Source of the DNA: Voacanga thouarsii
Taxonomy: Eukaryota > Streptophyta > Magnoliopsida > Gentianales > Apocynaceae
Assembly (NCBI GenBank): GCA_026120185.1
Contig: JANUWF010001176.1
Span: 7,995,414 to 8,059,413, forward strand
DNA length: 64,000 nucleotides
Reading direction: 5' to 3'
In this document: positions 11,621-22,800 of the stretch, piece by piece
Layout: the number at the start of each line of letters is the position of its first letter
How positions within the stretch are numbered: position 1 is the first letter of the stretch
Position numbers and translations under genes: made by a program
Notes under the pieces: generated by a model
What the model was told of the DNA's origin: nothing
Seen by the model: the letters and a program-made list of their open reading frames with translations, nothing else
Databases searched by the model: none

Positions 11621-12140
11621 TTATTTGTATACCAAGGTAGCGGAAGGGAAAGCTTCATAGTGGAATGCCCGTCTCAGCCCGAATAGTCTCCTGATCATTC
11701 TGCCCCAACCCAGCTAGGCAGAGATAAGACTTGTCGTTATTGGTTTCCAGTCCGGAGCAACGTTTGAGTTCCTCTAGGCATCCCAGCAAAATGCGTACTG
11801 AAGTACTATCTCCTCTAGCAAATAACATTAAGTCGTCAGCAAATGCCAGGTGTGTTATCCTCAAGTAGTCACACTTGGGGTGGTAGTTAAAACCTGTCCC
11901 TATAGTGCAAACCTTAATGACCCATGAAAAGTACTCCAAGCATATTACAAACAGCAAGGGGGATATTGGATCCCCCCGTCGAAGCCTTTTTTCACCTCTA
12001 AAGAAACCTTGTACCGTCCCGTTGATCGCTACAGAGAATGAGGTTGTTGTAACGCACTGTGATATCCAGCCAACAAATCTCTCTAGGAACTCCAGTTCAT
12101 CCATCAGATCAAGCATACTTCTTATCCTTGATTTCATAAT
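11621..12140 (-). pseudogene. LINE reverse transcriptase palm, inverted relative to the preceding part
   Basis: The minus strand encodes ERFVGWISQCVTTTSFSVAING, then RGDPISPLLFVICLEYF and LAFADDLMLFARG, where FADD is the polymerase active-site box. It continues to LEELKRCSGLETNNDKS and ETGIPL, followed by a stop and SFPFRYLG. This is the part of L1 RT that should follow the plus-strand fragment ending near 11620, but it is reversed. The frame is almost intact over 160 codons. Confidence 0.8.
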
Positions 12141-14095
12141 AGGTTAGGGTTTTTGCTATCGGGTATAAAATGGTACCTCAGTTAATAATATAAATACTAA
12201 TTTATTCAATCTGTTGTAGTATAGTCATTGTTTTGAGTAAATCAGAAACCTAAATTTAGAGGTAAGTAACATTAAATAATATATTATATGATAATATTAT
12301 GATTTTTTTTTTAAATTATTGAAAGATAAAATTTTTAAAAAAATTAAAAATTAATTTTCTAAAAAAGATATAATTTAAATATATATATTGAAAGGTAAAT
12401 TTTAAAATAATTTTTTAAAAATTTTAATTTTATAAAAAAAAGATATAATTTAAAAATATTTTTGAGGCGTGGAGGCCACCCCTAATTCCGTCATTGACTA
12501 GGTTAGATTCTAGTTTCCAGTTCCCAACTGTAATTTATTGAAAAATAAAAAGAAAAGTGATTTGTTTAGCTTTCTATTACAAACAAGAACTTTACTGCTC
12601 CTATGGACTTATGTCCCATGTTACAAATATTTGGTGGGTATTCACCAAACTATAATAATTTTACTTTTTTATTTTTTTAAAGAAAGAGTATCTCAAGTTG
12701 ATCTAAGGTAGACTTTTTCCTTGTTGGGATTTTGTACAAATTATCTTTAGGAAAAGTCGATTCTTAAGTTGATCAATTGTTTTTAAATTGATATTGTATT
12801 TATTTTTTAAAAATACATATGAGTATGATTTTAAATTTTATAATATATAATTAAAAATTAATTCTACAATCTATTCAAGGTGAATTATAGAACTCTTAAA
12901 ATTTAACAAATAAAATTTATTTATATTAAATCTATTTTTTAAAAATAAAAAGTTTAAAATAGTATTCTTTAAAACAAAAAACCAAATGCACACAGTAAAA
13001 ATTTTCCATATAGTGTTTTTTTTTTTCTTTTTTTTTTCCCTCTCACATAGAATTCACAATTTGCTATCTGAAAGTATGTAATGGATTGGATATATCCTGT
13101 CCCGTATAATATCTTACAAACCACTAGAGAAGAGAAGTTAAAGATTTAAATCTAATAAAAAATTGAAAAAATCAGTCATTTTTCAACTTCACAAACTGTT
13201 TGTAACTACCATATATTTGATTGTTTGTATGACATGTAAATTGGGTAAATATTCTCATATTTTTATATTGTTATTTTTAAAAGAAAGATTAATTTTTATA
13301 TTGTTATTATGATTCGCAAAGTCCAAATACCAACAGAAAATGACTCAACACCCATATCTTGTCCTTATTAATTAGAAGTAAATTGACTGCTCAAACGTGT
13401 GCTGCGGGTCATATCAACTGCCTTTTCTTTATAAAATGACAAGTAAACTATTCCCCAAAAACGCATAATTTGAAATTAAAATTGCTAAGGGGCATATAAA
13501 TATTGCAAAAAGAATAAAATTTAGAATGGAGAAAAGTCAGCAAAGTTGTTACATATTGTTGAAATGCATGGACATATTCTTTTTATAGTTAAATTAATTA
13601 TTCAAAAAATTCTTTCATACACACTAAATTGAATTGTCGCAAAGATGTTGCTTTCTCCCAAATTATTATTCAAATTGTATGGTTTTAAATAAATACCATA
13701 TAATATTTTAAAAACTCACATTTGATTATTTTTTATGTATCTAACTATGCTCGAATAAAGATTTTTACTGTGATAGTCAATAAAAACCTCTGCAGGAATA
13801 GTACAGATATTTACACAGCAAATAGAGAAAAATTAAAATTTAGATATGGAATTTGGAATGACAAATTAATATGCAAAACTTTTCCCGATATTTTAATGCT
13901 AATGAACTTTATTGTTTTCCAACAAAATCACAGTGATTTCCATTGCAATAAAGAAATCAACAGTAAGGGTTCATGCATTTTTCTCCAATTTCTCTCATTG
14001 TCAATAATATACTGTGGAAGAAAATTGACGGAAATAAATAATACACTTTCATTAGCAAATGCATGAATCTCCAACGTCATTTTAACTTGCAAGAG

Positions 14096-14126
<31 letters not shown>

Positions 14127-14930
14127 TACGCTATTCATAAATGAAGGGTCCAATTTGAAGTCCATCCATGCACCTATCAAATGCAACTTATTTTCACTAT
14201 CAAATATTAGTGGTTTCTTTTTTTTTTTTTAAATCTTTGACTTGCCAGTCTAATTTATTAATTTGAGAATTTCTTGGGCTTTGTTTCACCTTTTATTCTG
14301 CATTTAACTATACATAATAAGATTTGAATGTAAAGAAATATACATATGACAGTTATTTTTTCAGAGTGATAATTTAGTGAAAGAAAAGATTATTTCGTCA
14401 TTAATATTAGTATCACATACAAATGAGAGATAACTCAACTGATTAGGTTGAATTCCTTAGAATGACGTATCAAATTCTTTCAATTAAAACGTCTCTAATC
14501 TAAAATAAAAGGTACACTTTATGCATGACTTACTCCTAATGGATTATCGGTGATCTCAATTAGATCATATTCATCCTCTTCAATTTTAATTAAAGAATGA
14601 TTTTCATATATCGAGCTCAATATTCAAAAAAACTCAATTTACATACAAAGTGTCAAAGAGTAAACAATTTCTTGTCACTATGTACACTTGTATATATGCT
14701 GGAGAGAATTTCATCCAAATTTTTTTTTTTAATATAATTCATAGTATATTACCCGAAAAGGATAAGAAATATCTTACCCTAGCTAGCATAGAATGGAAAT
14801 AAAGGTGAAAGTGAAACAAATTATATAAACTAACTAAAGAGATGGGACAAAAGATCAAATGGACAATAGCTCTCACTAAATCTAAAGCTGCTTCTAATGT
14901 AGGCCCCAAAAAGATTTCCTGCCTCCTCCT
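12141..14930. other. Gene-free AT-rich stretch upstream of the LOB-domain gene
   Basis: No gene was recognised. 12318-12450 holds two diverged copies of a unit of about 65 bases (ATTGAAAG...GATATAATTT), followed by GGCCACCCCTAATTCCGTC, a motif common in decayed plant repeats. A TA run lies at 14096-14124. Near 14412-14470, AACTCAACTGATTAG and GTATCAAATTC are weakly reminiscent of Pol III A and B boxes, but this is too weak to call. The part nearest the gene probably contains its regulatory region. Confidence 0.4.
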
Positions 14931-14933
14931 TTC

Positions 14934-14943
14934 TCTATATAAT
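14934..14943 (+). promoter_or_regulatory. Putative TATA box of the LOB-domain gene
   Basis: TCTATATAAT lies about 240 bases before the start codon and is followed by a pyrimidine-rich leader (14963-14996, mostly C and T) typical of plant transcript starts. Confidence 0.55.
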
Positions 14944-15129
14944 CACCCACCCCTGCTTGTTCCAGCCCCCTCCCCCCTCCTCCTCCTCTCTGCCCTTATA
15001 CTTTAAGCCATCTTTTTTATCTCTTTAATCATCCTTATTATTTTGCGGTAGAGTATCATTAAAGCAAAAACAATTTTCATCTAAGAGTGGCAGTTAATTT
15101 AAAGGGAGTTAGTTACACTCTTAGTGGAG

Positions 15130-15150
15130 ATGAGGACCAAAAAGATATAG
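15130..15150 (+). other. Short upstream ORF in the LBD leader
   Basis: ATG AGG ACC AAA AAG ATA TAG encodes six residues and ends 29 bases before the main ATG. If the leader begins near the TATA box, scanning ribosomes meet this ATG first. Any effect on translation is inference. Confidence 0.4.
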
Positions 15151-15179
15151 TGGACTTGACTCTTTCTGTGCTATACAAA

Positions 15180-18100
15180 ATGAAGGAGAATACTAGAAAA
15201 CAAGGTTCAGCTTCCCCATGTGCAGCATGCAAGCTTCTTCGAAGAAGGTGTGCTAAGGATTGTGTTTTTGCTCCTTATTTTCCTGCTGATGAGCCACAAA
15301 AGTTTGCCAGTGTCCATAAGGTGTTTGGTGCAAGCAATGTCAACAAGATGCTTCAGGTTCAGTTTCTCTCTTCACTCATCCCTTACCTTGTCCTGCTTAT
15401 GAGGGTTACTAATATGTCCCCCATATCTATGTGCATGATATCATATTCAATAACTAACTCGTAGTTCAGGTAGTTTCATTTCAATTATCTTGGAGGAGCT
15501 TCGTGTTCGACAACTATGTAGATTAATGGTGGTTGAGTTATGTTGAGTACACGTGCCAGACTTTATACTATACCACACACGCACTTTGAGACCATCTGGT
15601 TTTGGGCTTTGGATATATGTCTGGTATATTGTAGATTTACGTGCCTTTGATCTTTGAATCTTCTGTATCTGCATCTGTAATGCATTTGATGATGATATCC
15701 TCTGGTTGTAGGGGTTTAATATATAGTTTCCTTTTGCTTAGAACATACTGATGAGCTAAAGTGGTTTATATATAGTTCATTGTTTTAGCTTGCATTTTGG
15801 AAATGTAGATGATATTGAACCTACAAAATTGGTTGCTGAGCTCATACTACACAAGAAGCTATAGTGCTTCATCTTTCTTGAGTGGTGAAAGGGTTTGCTA
15901 TCTTTTGTCAATCAATTTTGTCACACTTTATGCAGCCACATATGGTTCCCACTGTCTCCTATCTGTGTTGTAGCAACATGAGAAGAAAGTTAAATAGGTA
16001 GTGAGCATAAGAGAAAGGGGAGATAATTAACACTCTTCCATTTTAATATTGTGTATCATTTTATAATTAGGTATAGATATTGAGAAAAAAATAAATAATT
16101 TATTTATTATACTGCATTTGTTGATAAATTTGATGCACGTTACACGATTTCATGCTTCTTCCCCCTCCCCTCCTCCATCCCCTTTTCTTCCTTTCAATTC
16201 TTGAATTATTAGGAGAGAAGGAAGAAAAAATGAAAAACCCATTTCCCTTTGTCATATGCTCTTTAAATTTCTAACCTTACGAATGAATAAGTATCTCTTC
16301 CATATAAGTCTATGGTGATAGATGGCACATGTTGAAATTGATAGTATAACTAATGGATCTATTTTGTGTTGTCATTGTAAAGATATTTTCCTTTTTTTAA
16401 ATGCAATAATATCATATTATCTAATCAATGTGGTACAATCACTACTATAGAATATTCATAAACAAATGCATTTTAATATATCTTTGTACAGAAGAACAAG
16501 TCTTTTCTTAATATTTAAAAACTAATGAAAAAATTTATACTACTATCATTTCATGAGAAAAGTTGACAGCTTTATAAAACCCCTTGTGATGAAGACTTGT
16601 TTGTTAATTTTTTTTTCCCCTTCTCTACACTGGAGAGAAATGGAATTGTATTCACCATTTGTTAGATATTTTACGAACTTTAACCTATAGGTAGTAAATT
16701 CTCAAATTTTACTACCACAATTTTTAACCTCATTTTTCTTAGTTGCAAATATTTGAGAAATTCAAATAGCCTTGCAATTTTTAATTTTGAGAGCTATCAT
16801 CCATCAATATAATAAAGAAAATTACATTATTTTTTAGCATAAAGAAAATGACATGTTTCTTTTCTCCTATTCTTGAAGAAAATTTTCTTCCGTATTATAC
16901 CCCACTTCTGTGACTTTATGTTACATCAAGGACATCTTTATCAAAAAAATTTCATTAGTTTCGCCAATTCATGTGATTGGAAACTTTGGTCATTTCAACT
17001 CCTACTCCATTTCTGTTCACACAATTCTTCTCATAACAATTAATTATTCATTAAAAAAAGAATATTATTTAACCATGCTTCTTTTCTTTTTCTCCCCATA
17101 AAAGTCAATACTGTTGTGAGAAACGATTCCTTTGAATTTTTGGATAAAGATATCAATGTCGTGAATCATCTTTACGACTTAGGTATATCGCATCTGGGCT
17201 ATTCTGGAAGAGTAAAGGTGATTATTCCAATGTTTTACATAGAAAGAAGCCCTCTTTTTCTTTAGACCACCCCTTAGTTTTTAGGGTAAAAATCAATGTT
17301 ATGCTTTCTATGGATGGTGCACAAGCTTCAACTTTTGGTCAAAGATCATTTCTTCTTTCCTTAGTAATTTGGAAAAGTGCTTGCTGATAATCATTAATTT
17401 GATCTTTTCTTGTTTCTTTAAGCATATGGATTCACACTAACAAGTGCATAAAGATTATGTAGGGATGCAAGCAAGAGTCAAAACTTTTATACTATTTCTT
17501 GAAATTAATTTAAATGGGGTTTAGTCATGTGTAATCATGAGATCACAATAAAGTTATTAACACTAGTCAACATCTTGGGACCAACCTTGATGAAATTTTC
17601 CAAGCCACCAGCTAGAATCTCTATGTTTTACCCTAAGACTTTCACCCTCTTAATATGTCTTCCTTCTCCATGCCTAACACAACCCACTAATTAAAAGTAG
17701 TATTATTGTGTTGTCTTGCCCTAGACCGTTGACATGAGCAAGATACGGAAATAATATAAATAATTCATTTGATATTTATTTCTTTTTTTAACTAAAATAA
17801 CTATTTTAAATTGTTCGTATGATATGCGTTATAAGTCAGTAGTCTTGCATTATTATTTCTGAAGACGAAGATAAAGGTGGGGTCATGACGCCATGCATTA
17901 TCAACTTATGTTTGAAATCTAGTTTAACATACAATATTTGAGTTGAATTCACTTAATACACTGATGCAACGGGCAAAATGGCCCTTTTTTGTCAAACACA
18001 TGATTTACAAGTCTTAAATTGTTGCTTTGTGAAACATGCAGGAGTTGCCAGAGTACCAGAGAGGAGATGCAGTGAGTTCCATGGTATATGAAGCAAATGC

Positions 18101-18353
18101 AAGAGTGAGAGATCCAGTTTATGGATGTGTTGGGGCAATATCATCTTTACAACAGCAAATTGATGTTCTTCAAACACAATTAGCACTTGCACAGGCAGAG
18201 GTTGTCCAAATGAGAATGAGACAATTTTCTTCAATGTCTGCAGGGACTGAAAATTCACCAGATAACAATGCATCACCTTCACCAAGGCATACACAATCCC
18301 ACCATGATCATAGGTCCCTATACACACTGGGGGAGTCTTTATGGTCATGTTGA
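15180..18353 (+). CDS. LBD4: LOB-domain transcription factor, class I, LBD4-like
   Basis: Two exons, 15180-15356 and 18042-18353, give 162 residues. The junction is phase 0 (CTTCAG|GTTCAG ... ATGCAG|GAGTTG) at the LQ|ELP position where LBD genes usually splice. Exon 1 holds the zinc-finger-like C block (CAACKLLRRRCAKDC, residues 14-28, spacing CX2CX6CX3C) and most of the GAS block (FGASNVNKMLQ). Exon 2 holds RGDAVSSMVYEANARVRDPVYGCVG and the leucine-zipper-like LX6LX3L segment (ISSLQQQIDVLQTQL). LBD proteins are plant-specific nuclear DNA-binding factors acting at organ boundaries and in vascular or cambial development. MKENTRKQGSASPC resembles the start of Arabidopsis LBD4 more than LBD3. 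The frame is open upstream to 15087, but only from GTG, so the ATG at 15180 is used. Both splice sites are clean. Orthology is inferred from remembered similarity. Confidence 0.93.
15357..18041 (+). other. Intron of the LBD4-like gene (2685 bp)
   Basis: GT at 15357 and AG at 18040-18041. It is unusually long for this family. No coding exon or clear transposon was recognised inside it, and it is AT-rich throughout. Confidence 0.85.
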
Positions 18354-19826
18354 TCAAGAGAAGTCTAGAGCATATAATGCCTTTGCTTGGGGTTTTTCCT
18401 AATATTGCTATGATGGGCTTTCTTTATTGTCTGGTTTTTTTTTTTTTTTTCTGCTTTCTTCTTTGGCCCTTTTTTTCTTATATACACTACATGACCAAGA
18501 GATGATGACCACCATCATTAACCATATTGTAAATGAGTAAACATATAATTATGAGTAATTATTAATTTACTATGTATGTGAAGTTGACTTTCACTTTTTT
18601 TTATAGTTTTTTTTTCTTCTTCTTTGCCTTGATTTTACCTCTTCCATGAGACCATTATTAGATATGAAAAAGCATTACCGGATTTTGCATCAATTTGTGG
18701 TCCTCAAGAGAGTTGAGGTTCATCATGGATTAGAAAATTATGATTTACGACTATTTTATTGGTTTGAATTTAACTATTCTTACTAATATGTATACTCGTG
18801 ACTTCTTATATTTTTGTGGGGCGAAAAAAAAGTTCGTGAAAAACAGGTCGAGATTAGTGGAGCGATCCAAGCCGGAAGCTTCCACCACGTATTTGCTTAC
18901 CACTTGATCAATTGTTTAGTCTTAACGAGAAAAAACCTGAAGAAGCAAGAAATGAATGGTCCGACTAGTCCAACTTTGACTTATTTATTGTAAGATCCTA
19001 TCAAGCTCATGTAATATTATGAGTATGGGTAATTCTAAAAATTTACAAAGTAGAATAAATTATTGACACGACTACTAAATATCAGAAATTATTTTTAATT
19101 TAAAAAACTGTCACCGTTAATGTAAATAATTTCTCTCTCTATTAATTTTTTAAACAATAAATAAATCCTCTAATGCTCATAATGGAAATGCAAACTTCGA
19201 AATTGCTCTTCTTTATCATTACCAGTCTGGCCCATGGGAGAAGCAATTAAAAAGCGGGCATAGGACTTGTCAGGGCACTTTGGGCCTACCACTAATTCTT
19301 GCTGGTTGATGGGCTAGGTCTACTAACGTCATATCCTGTTGGACTTCCAGATTTTTTTCACAGACATAGTTTGGGCCACGTAAAGGCTATTCATAAGCAT
19401 ATACTCTCTCTATCTTTAACTGTCACATCTTTTTTATATTTATTTGTTATAAAATAAAAAATATATTTATTATTTTTTAATATATTTTTATCATTTATTA
19501 TTCCATTAATCTGCTTGACTTTCAATTTCAAACTAAAGGTGAAATTTCCGTAAGAATAATTTAAATTTTTTTCCATTAGAGTTTTTTTAATACATATAAA
19601 TTCTCTAAAAATTTTATAGTTATTTGAGAACCAAGAAAGTATATACAAACAAATATTTCTCCTTATCTAATAAAGATAAAAAATTTAACTTTAGATTGAC
19701 CCCATATTATTATATTTTGATATTGAAACAAATATATGTGTACAAAAATGTTTCTCTCCTACGTACACTACACAAAATTAATTTAAAAAAAAAATCAAGA
19801 CTACATTAAGAAAATCATATCACTGA
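18354..19826. other. Intergenic between convergent genes
   Basis: It contains the 3' flanks of the LBD gene (plus strand) and of the unknown gene (minus strand). T-rich tracts lie at 18430-18475 and 18595-18620. Apart from the MITE-like element at 19400-19645, nothing was recognised. Confidence 0.5.
19400..19645. mobile_element. Stowaway/mariner-like MITE candidate
   Basis: The ends are roughly inverted (TATACTCTCTCTATC at the left; TATACTTTCTTGGTT read from the right on the minus strand) and each is flanked by TA. The interior is AT-rich and non-coding, about 245 bp. The inverted repeats are imperfect. Confidence 0.35.
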
Positions 19827-22800
19827 TCATACCCAATTGTTTGGAAGTGAAAAATTGTGAAACCGAAAAGAAAATTCCCCTGCCGTGTCTCTCTGAAGCC
19901 TAATTTCTGGACCATCAGGTTGAGCTTCGGCTGGCAAAGGAAGGACCTGATTTTCATTCGGGCGCCTTGCTAAGGGAACGTCAGGTGGCAATGGCAGCAC
20001 AGTTGGGGAAATGGCTCTAGACCGAATGCTTCCCAAGCCTGGGATTCCCACTGATCGATCCCACAGGAAGACATGAAGGATTATTGGGACCTTGGCGTGC
20101 CTGTGCAAGGAGAGCTTTTGGCTAAGAGAAACTGTATCGAAGCATCGGACTGCTCCTGCTGAAGAAATCACCCAGGGCAGGACTTTCTGGTTTGAGATTC
20201 TTGAGACTACCAAGAGTTTGCAGTCTCTTGTCGCCTCCCTGCATAGATTGCTGAGTCCTGATCGCGATGAAGGCGCATCATCGTCTCCTTCAATAACTGA
20301 TGAAATGTAGATGAATCCCTGAAAATTTCCAAGGAGAAGGACCAAGATTTAGTTTGATTGCTTCTGGGATAGTCAAGAACTTGACTCTAGCAAGAGGGAC
20401 AAAAATTTCCCCGTCAAAAGTTTTAAACCGATGAAGGGACTTCATTTCAGGCATCGTTTTTTCCATTTTTCAGGTTTTTGAAACTTTCCAGTTCCTGAAA
20501 TTACTAACCTCTTCTGTTCTGCTGATGGCAAAGCCTAACTTTGTGTCGTTCTCTTTCAATTTGATCTCAACTGGAATCTCTCCTCCGACTGGGGAAAACC
20601 ACAAGCGAACTGCTCTGACTACACCTATATCCACACCGTGGTAGTCCTCGAAACCATATAAGCTTGCATTAGCAAGATTTGATAGATCAGAAAGTGATCC
20701 AGCACTCACAGTAGAAGATGCTGTCTCTCCCGATATCTGGACAGAACAAAAGAATGTGGAGTAATTAATTAAAAAAAAAAAAAAGAAATCAAAGCAGGCA
20801 ACAAGCTCCATTTAAAACAGCAACCGCAGGAGGTTCTTTTCCTAAAATCAATCTTCCAATACTGAGAGCTTAAGCAATTTCTTACACGAACATGCTTTGA
20901 TTTTTATGCAAGATATTGCTGGCAACAATAAATGCATTTTTGTGTGAAAAATTACCGACAATTTGAGGTCTCAAATTTGTCTAATTGTGGTGGTGCAATT
21001 TGAGTGATTACCTTAGTAAGCAGGGACTCAGTCTGGATATTCATGAAGACGATAGGAACGCCAGATGCCTGAGATGCATTTAGCCAAGCATTTGCTCTGG
21101 CAAGAGTATCTTCAAGATCATTGTATCGAGAAGCACCTTTATCTGATGCTTTTGGCAAGAAGAGCATAGAGTAAAAGCTGCTTGAGTTGGGAACCGATAG
21201 CATCTCCACCATGCTCTTCTCACAGGGATACGAGACATATCCATCTTGAAGTGGTTTTCTGGTTAATTCATTCACCATCCTTTCGATCCTGGAAGCTGCA
21301 AACCACATATATATCTATAGCTCATCAGCGATGAATGCAAAGGAAGCTATAAATCACAATAAAATAGGCAAATGCCAGGTCCAGAAATTGGATTTCAGAT
21401 TTTCTTGTGAATTTCAAGAGTAGAAATTAATTTTCTGACTTTTTCTTTTCCTTATACCCAATGCCAACCCAGCATAGGTCCAGTCATGAAAGAATTGAAT
21501 TCAAATGTTCACCCCTACAGCATCGTCAATAGCTACTAATTCATTATTTTCATTTGCAGATGATATATTTGCATTAATGAAATTGGTTCTTAATTCAGCC
21601 AACCGTATGCACCTCTCCAAAGGCACCATGCCCAACACCCCGCCCCCCCCCCCAAAAAAAAGAACAATAATGCACCCTGTGTTTTTTTTTTTTTTTTTTT
21701 TTGCGGTTTTAGAAGAATTTTTTTGTATATAATTACTATTTATTATTATAAAAAATTAAGAAAGTATTTCTTACTATTTTTTTTTCCAATTTTATCCTTA
21801 TGCTTTATTATTCTATTAAACCATATGACATTAATTAATTTTCAATTAACTCTTCTATTTCAACACAAACATTATCCAATATTAAAACTTAACTCTTAGT
21901 TTTTAAACTTCCATAATAATAACTTCATAAATTCAAGAAAAGTCTAATTTAGGATATTGCTTTTATAAATATAAGAATTTCCTTAATTTATGTGTTAAAA
22001 CTTTAAACAACCATTATATTAAAAATATATTTAAAAATCACAGAAAGAGTATAAGTTTTGCATCCAAAAATTTTGAACAAAAACAATAAAATTTGACCAC
22101 CATTTCCTACCAAATTGACAAGGAGGGAATCACAAACTTGAAGTTTAAAGCAAGTCATAAGAAATAATATAAAAATTTGTTAGAATTTTCTTGAAAAATC
22201 TAAAGTAACACGAGTCTTGATAAATGGGAATACGAAATTGAATTCTCATCTGCCTGAAAATGACACCAAATGGGAGGAAGAATCTGCCCACTGCATGGTA
22301 TTCAGGAAAGACAATTACACAAGTAAAAGATGGACCAAAGCTTTGGTTTCTACTAAGGTTGGAAAGATCTCATTGGACAATTCTCACCGGTAACTATCTC
22401 CAATTAAAATTTATAGTACTAGTAATCAATCAATTGGGTTGGCTCCTCATCAAACTTTGCGAAAGTTCATACAAGCTCTGGATTCGTGTTTCATGTCAAT
22501 CATACTCGCATTATTACAAAGGATATAAACAAAGAGGACAAACACACTCCGGAGGATTATCAAACTTGTTCATTATGTACTTTGTTTCGTTTCATAATAT
22601 TTGATTCTTACACATTTTTATATATTAATGATTAATATATTTTAATAATACTCTTAAATTTAACCAAATTATAGTTAATGAAAAGATAAAAAAAACTCTT
22701 AAACGATTACTTATCCTTATAGTAGTATTTATTATGGATAAAATTGAAAACATACAAAAAAGTACTTATTAATTTCAAGATTCTTAATCTATGCTAAAAG

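Noticed and set aside
10500..12140. Twin-priming origin of the LINE inversion
   Set aside because: The orientation of the two parts is opposite to that expected, and no poly-A tail or target duplication is visible.
15087..15179. Longer N-terminus for the LBD4-like protein
   Set aside because: It would need a GTG start. The first in-frame ATG is at 15180 and gives the usual family N-terminus.
17992..18357. ORF antisense to LBD exon 2
   Set aside because: It is a mirror of a well-supported coding exon, with no recognisable domain.
22260..22604. 114-codon plus-strand ORF in the first intron of the unknown gene
   Set aside because: No domain, no neighbours. A decayed repeat or chance is more likely.
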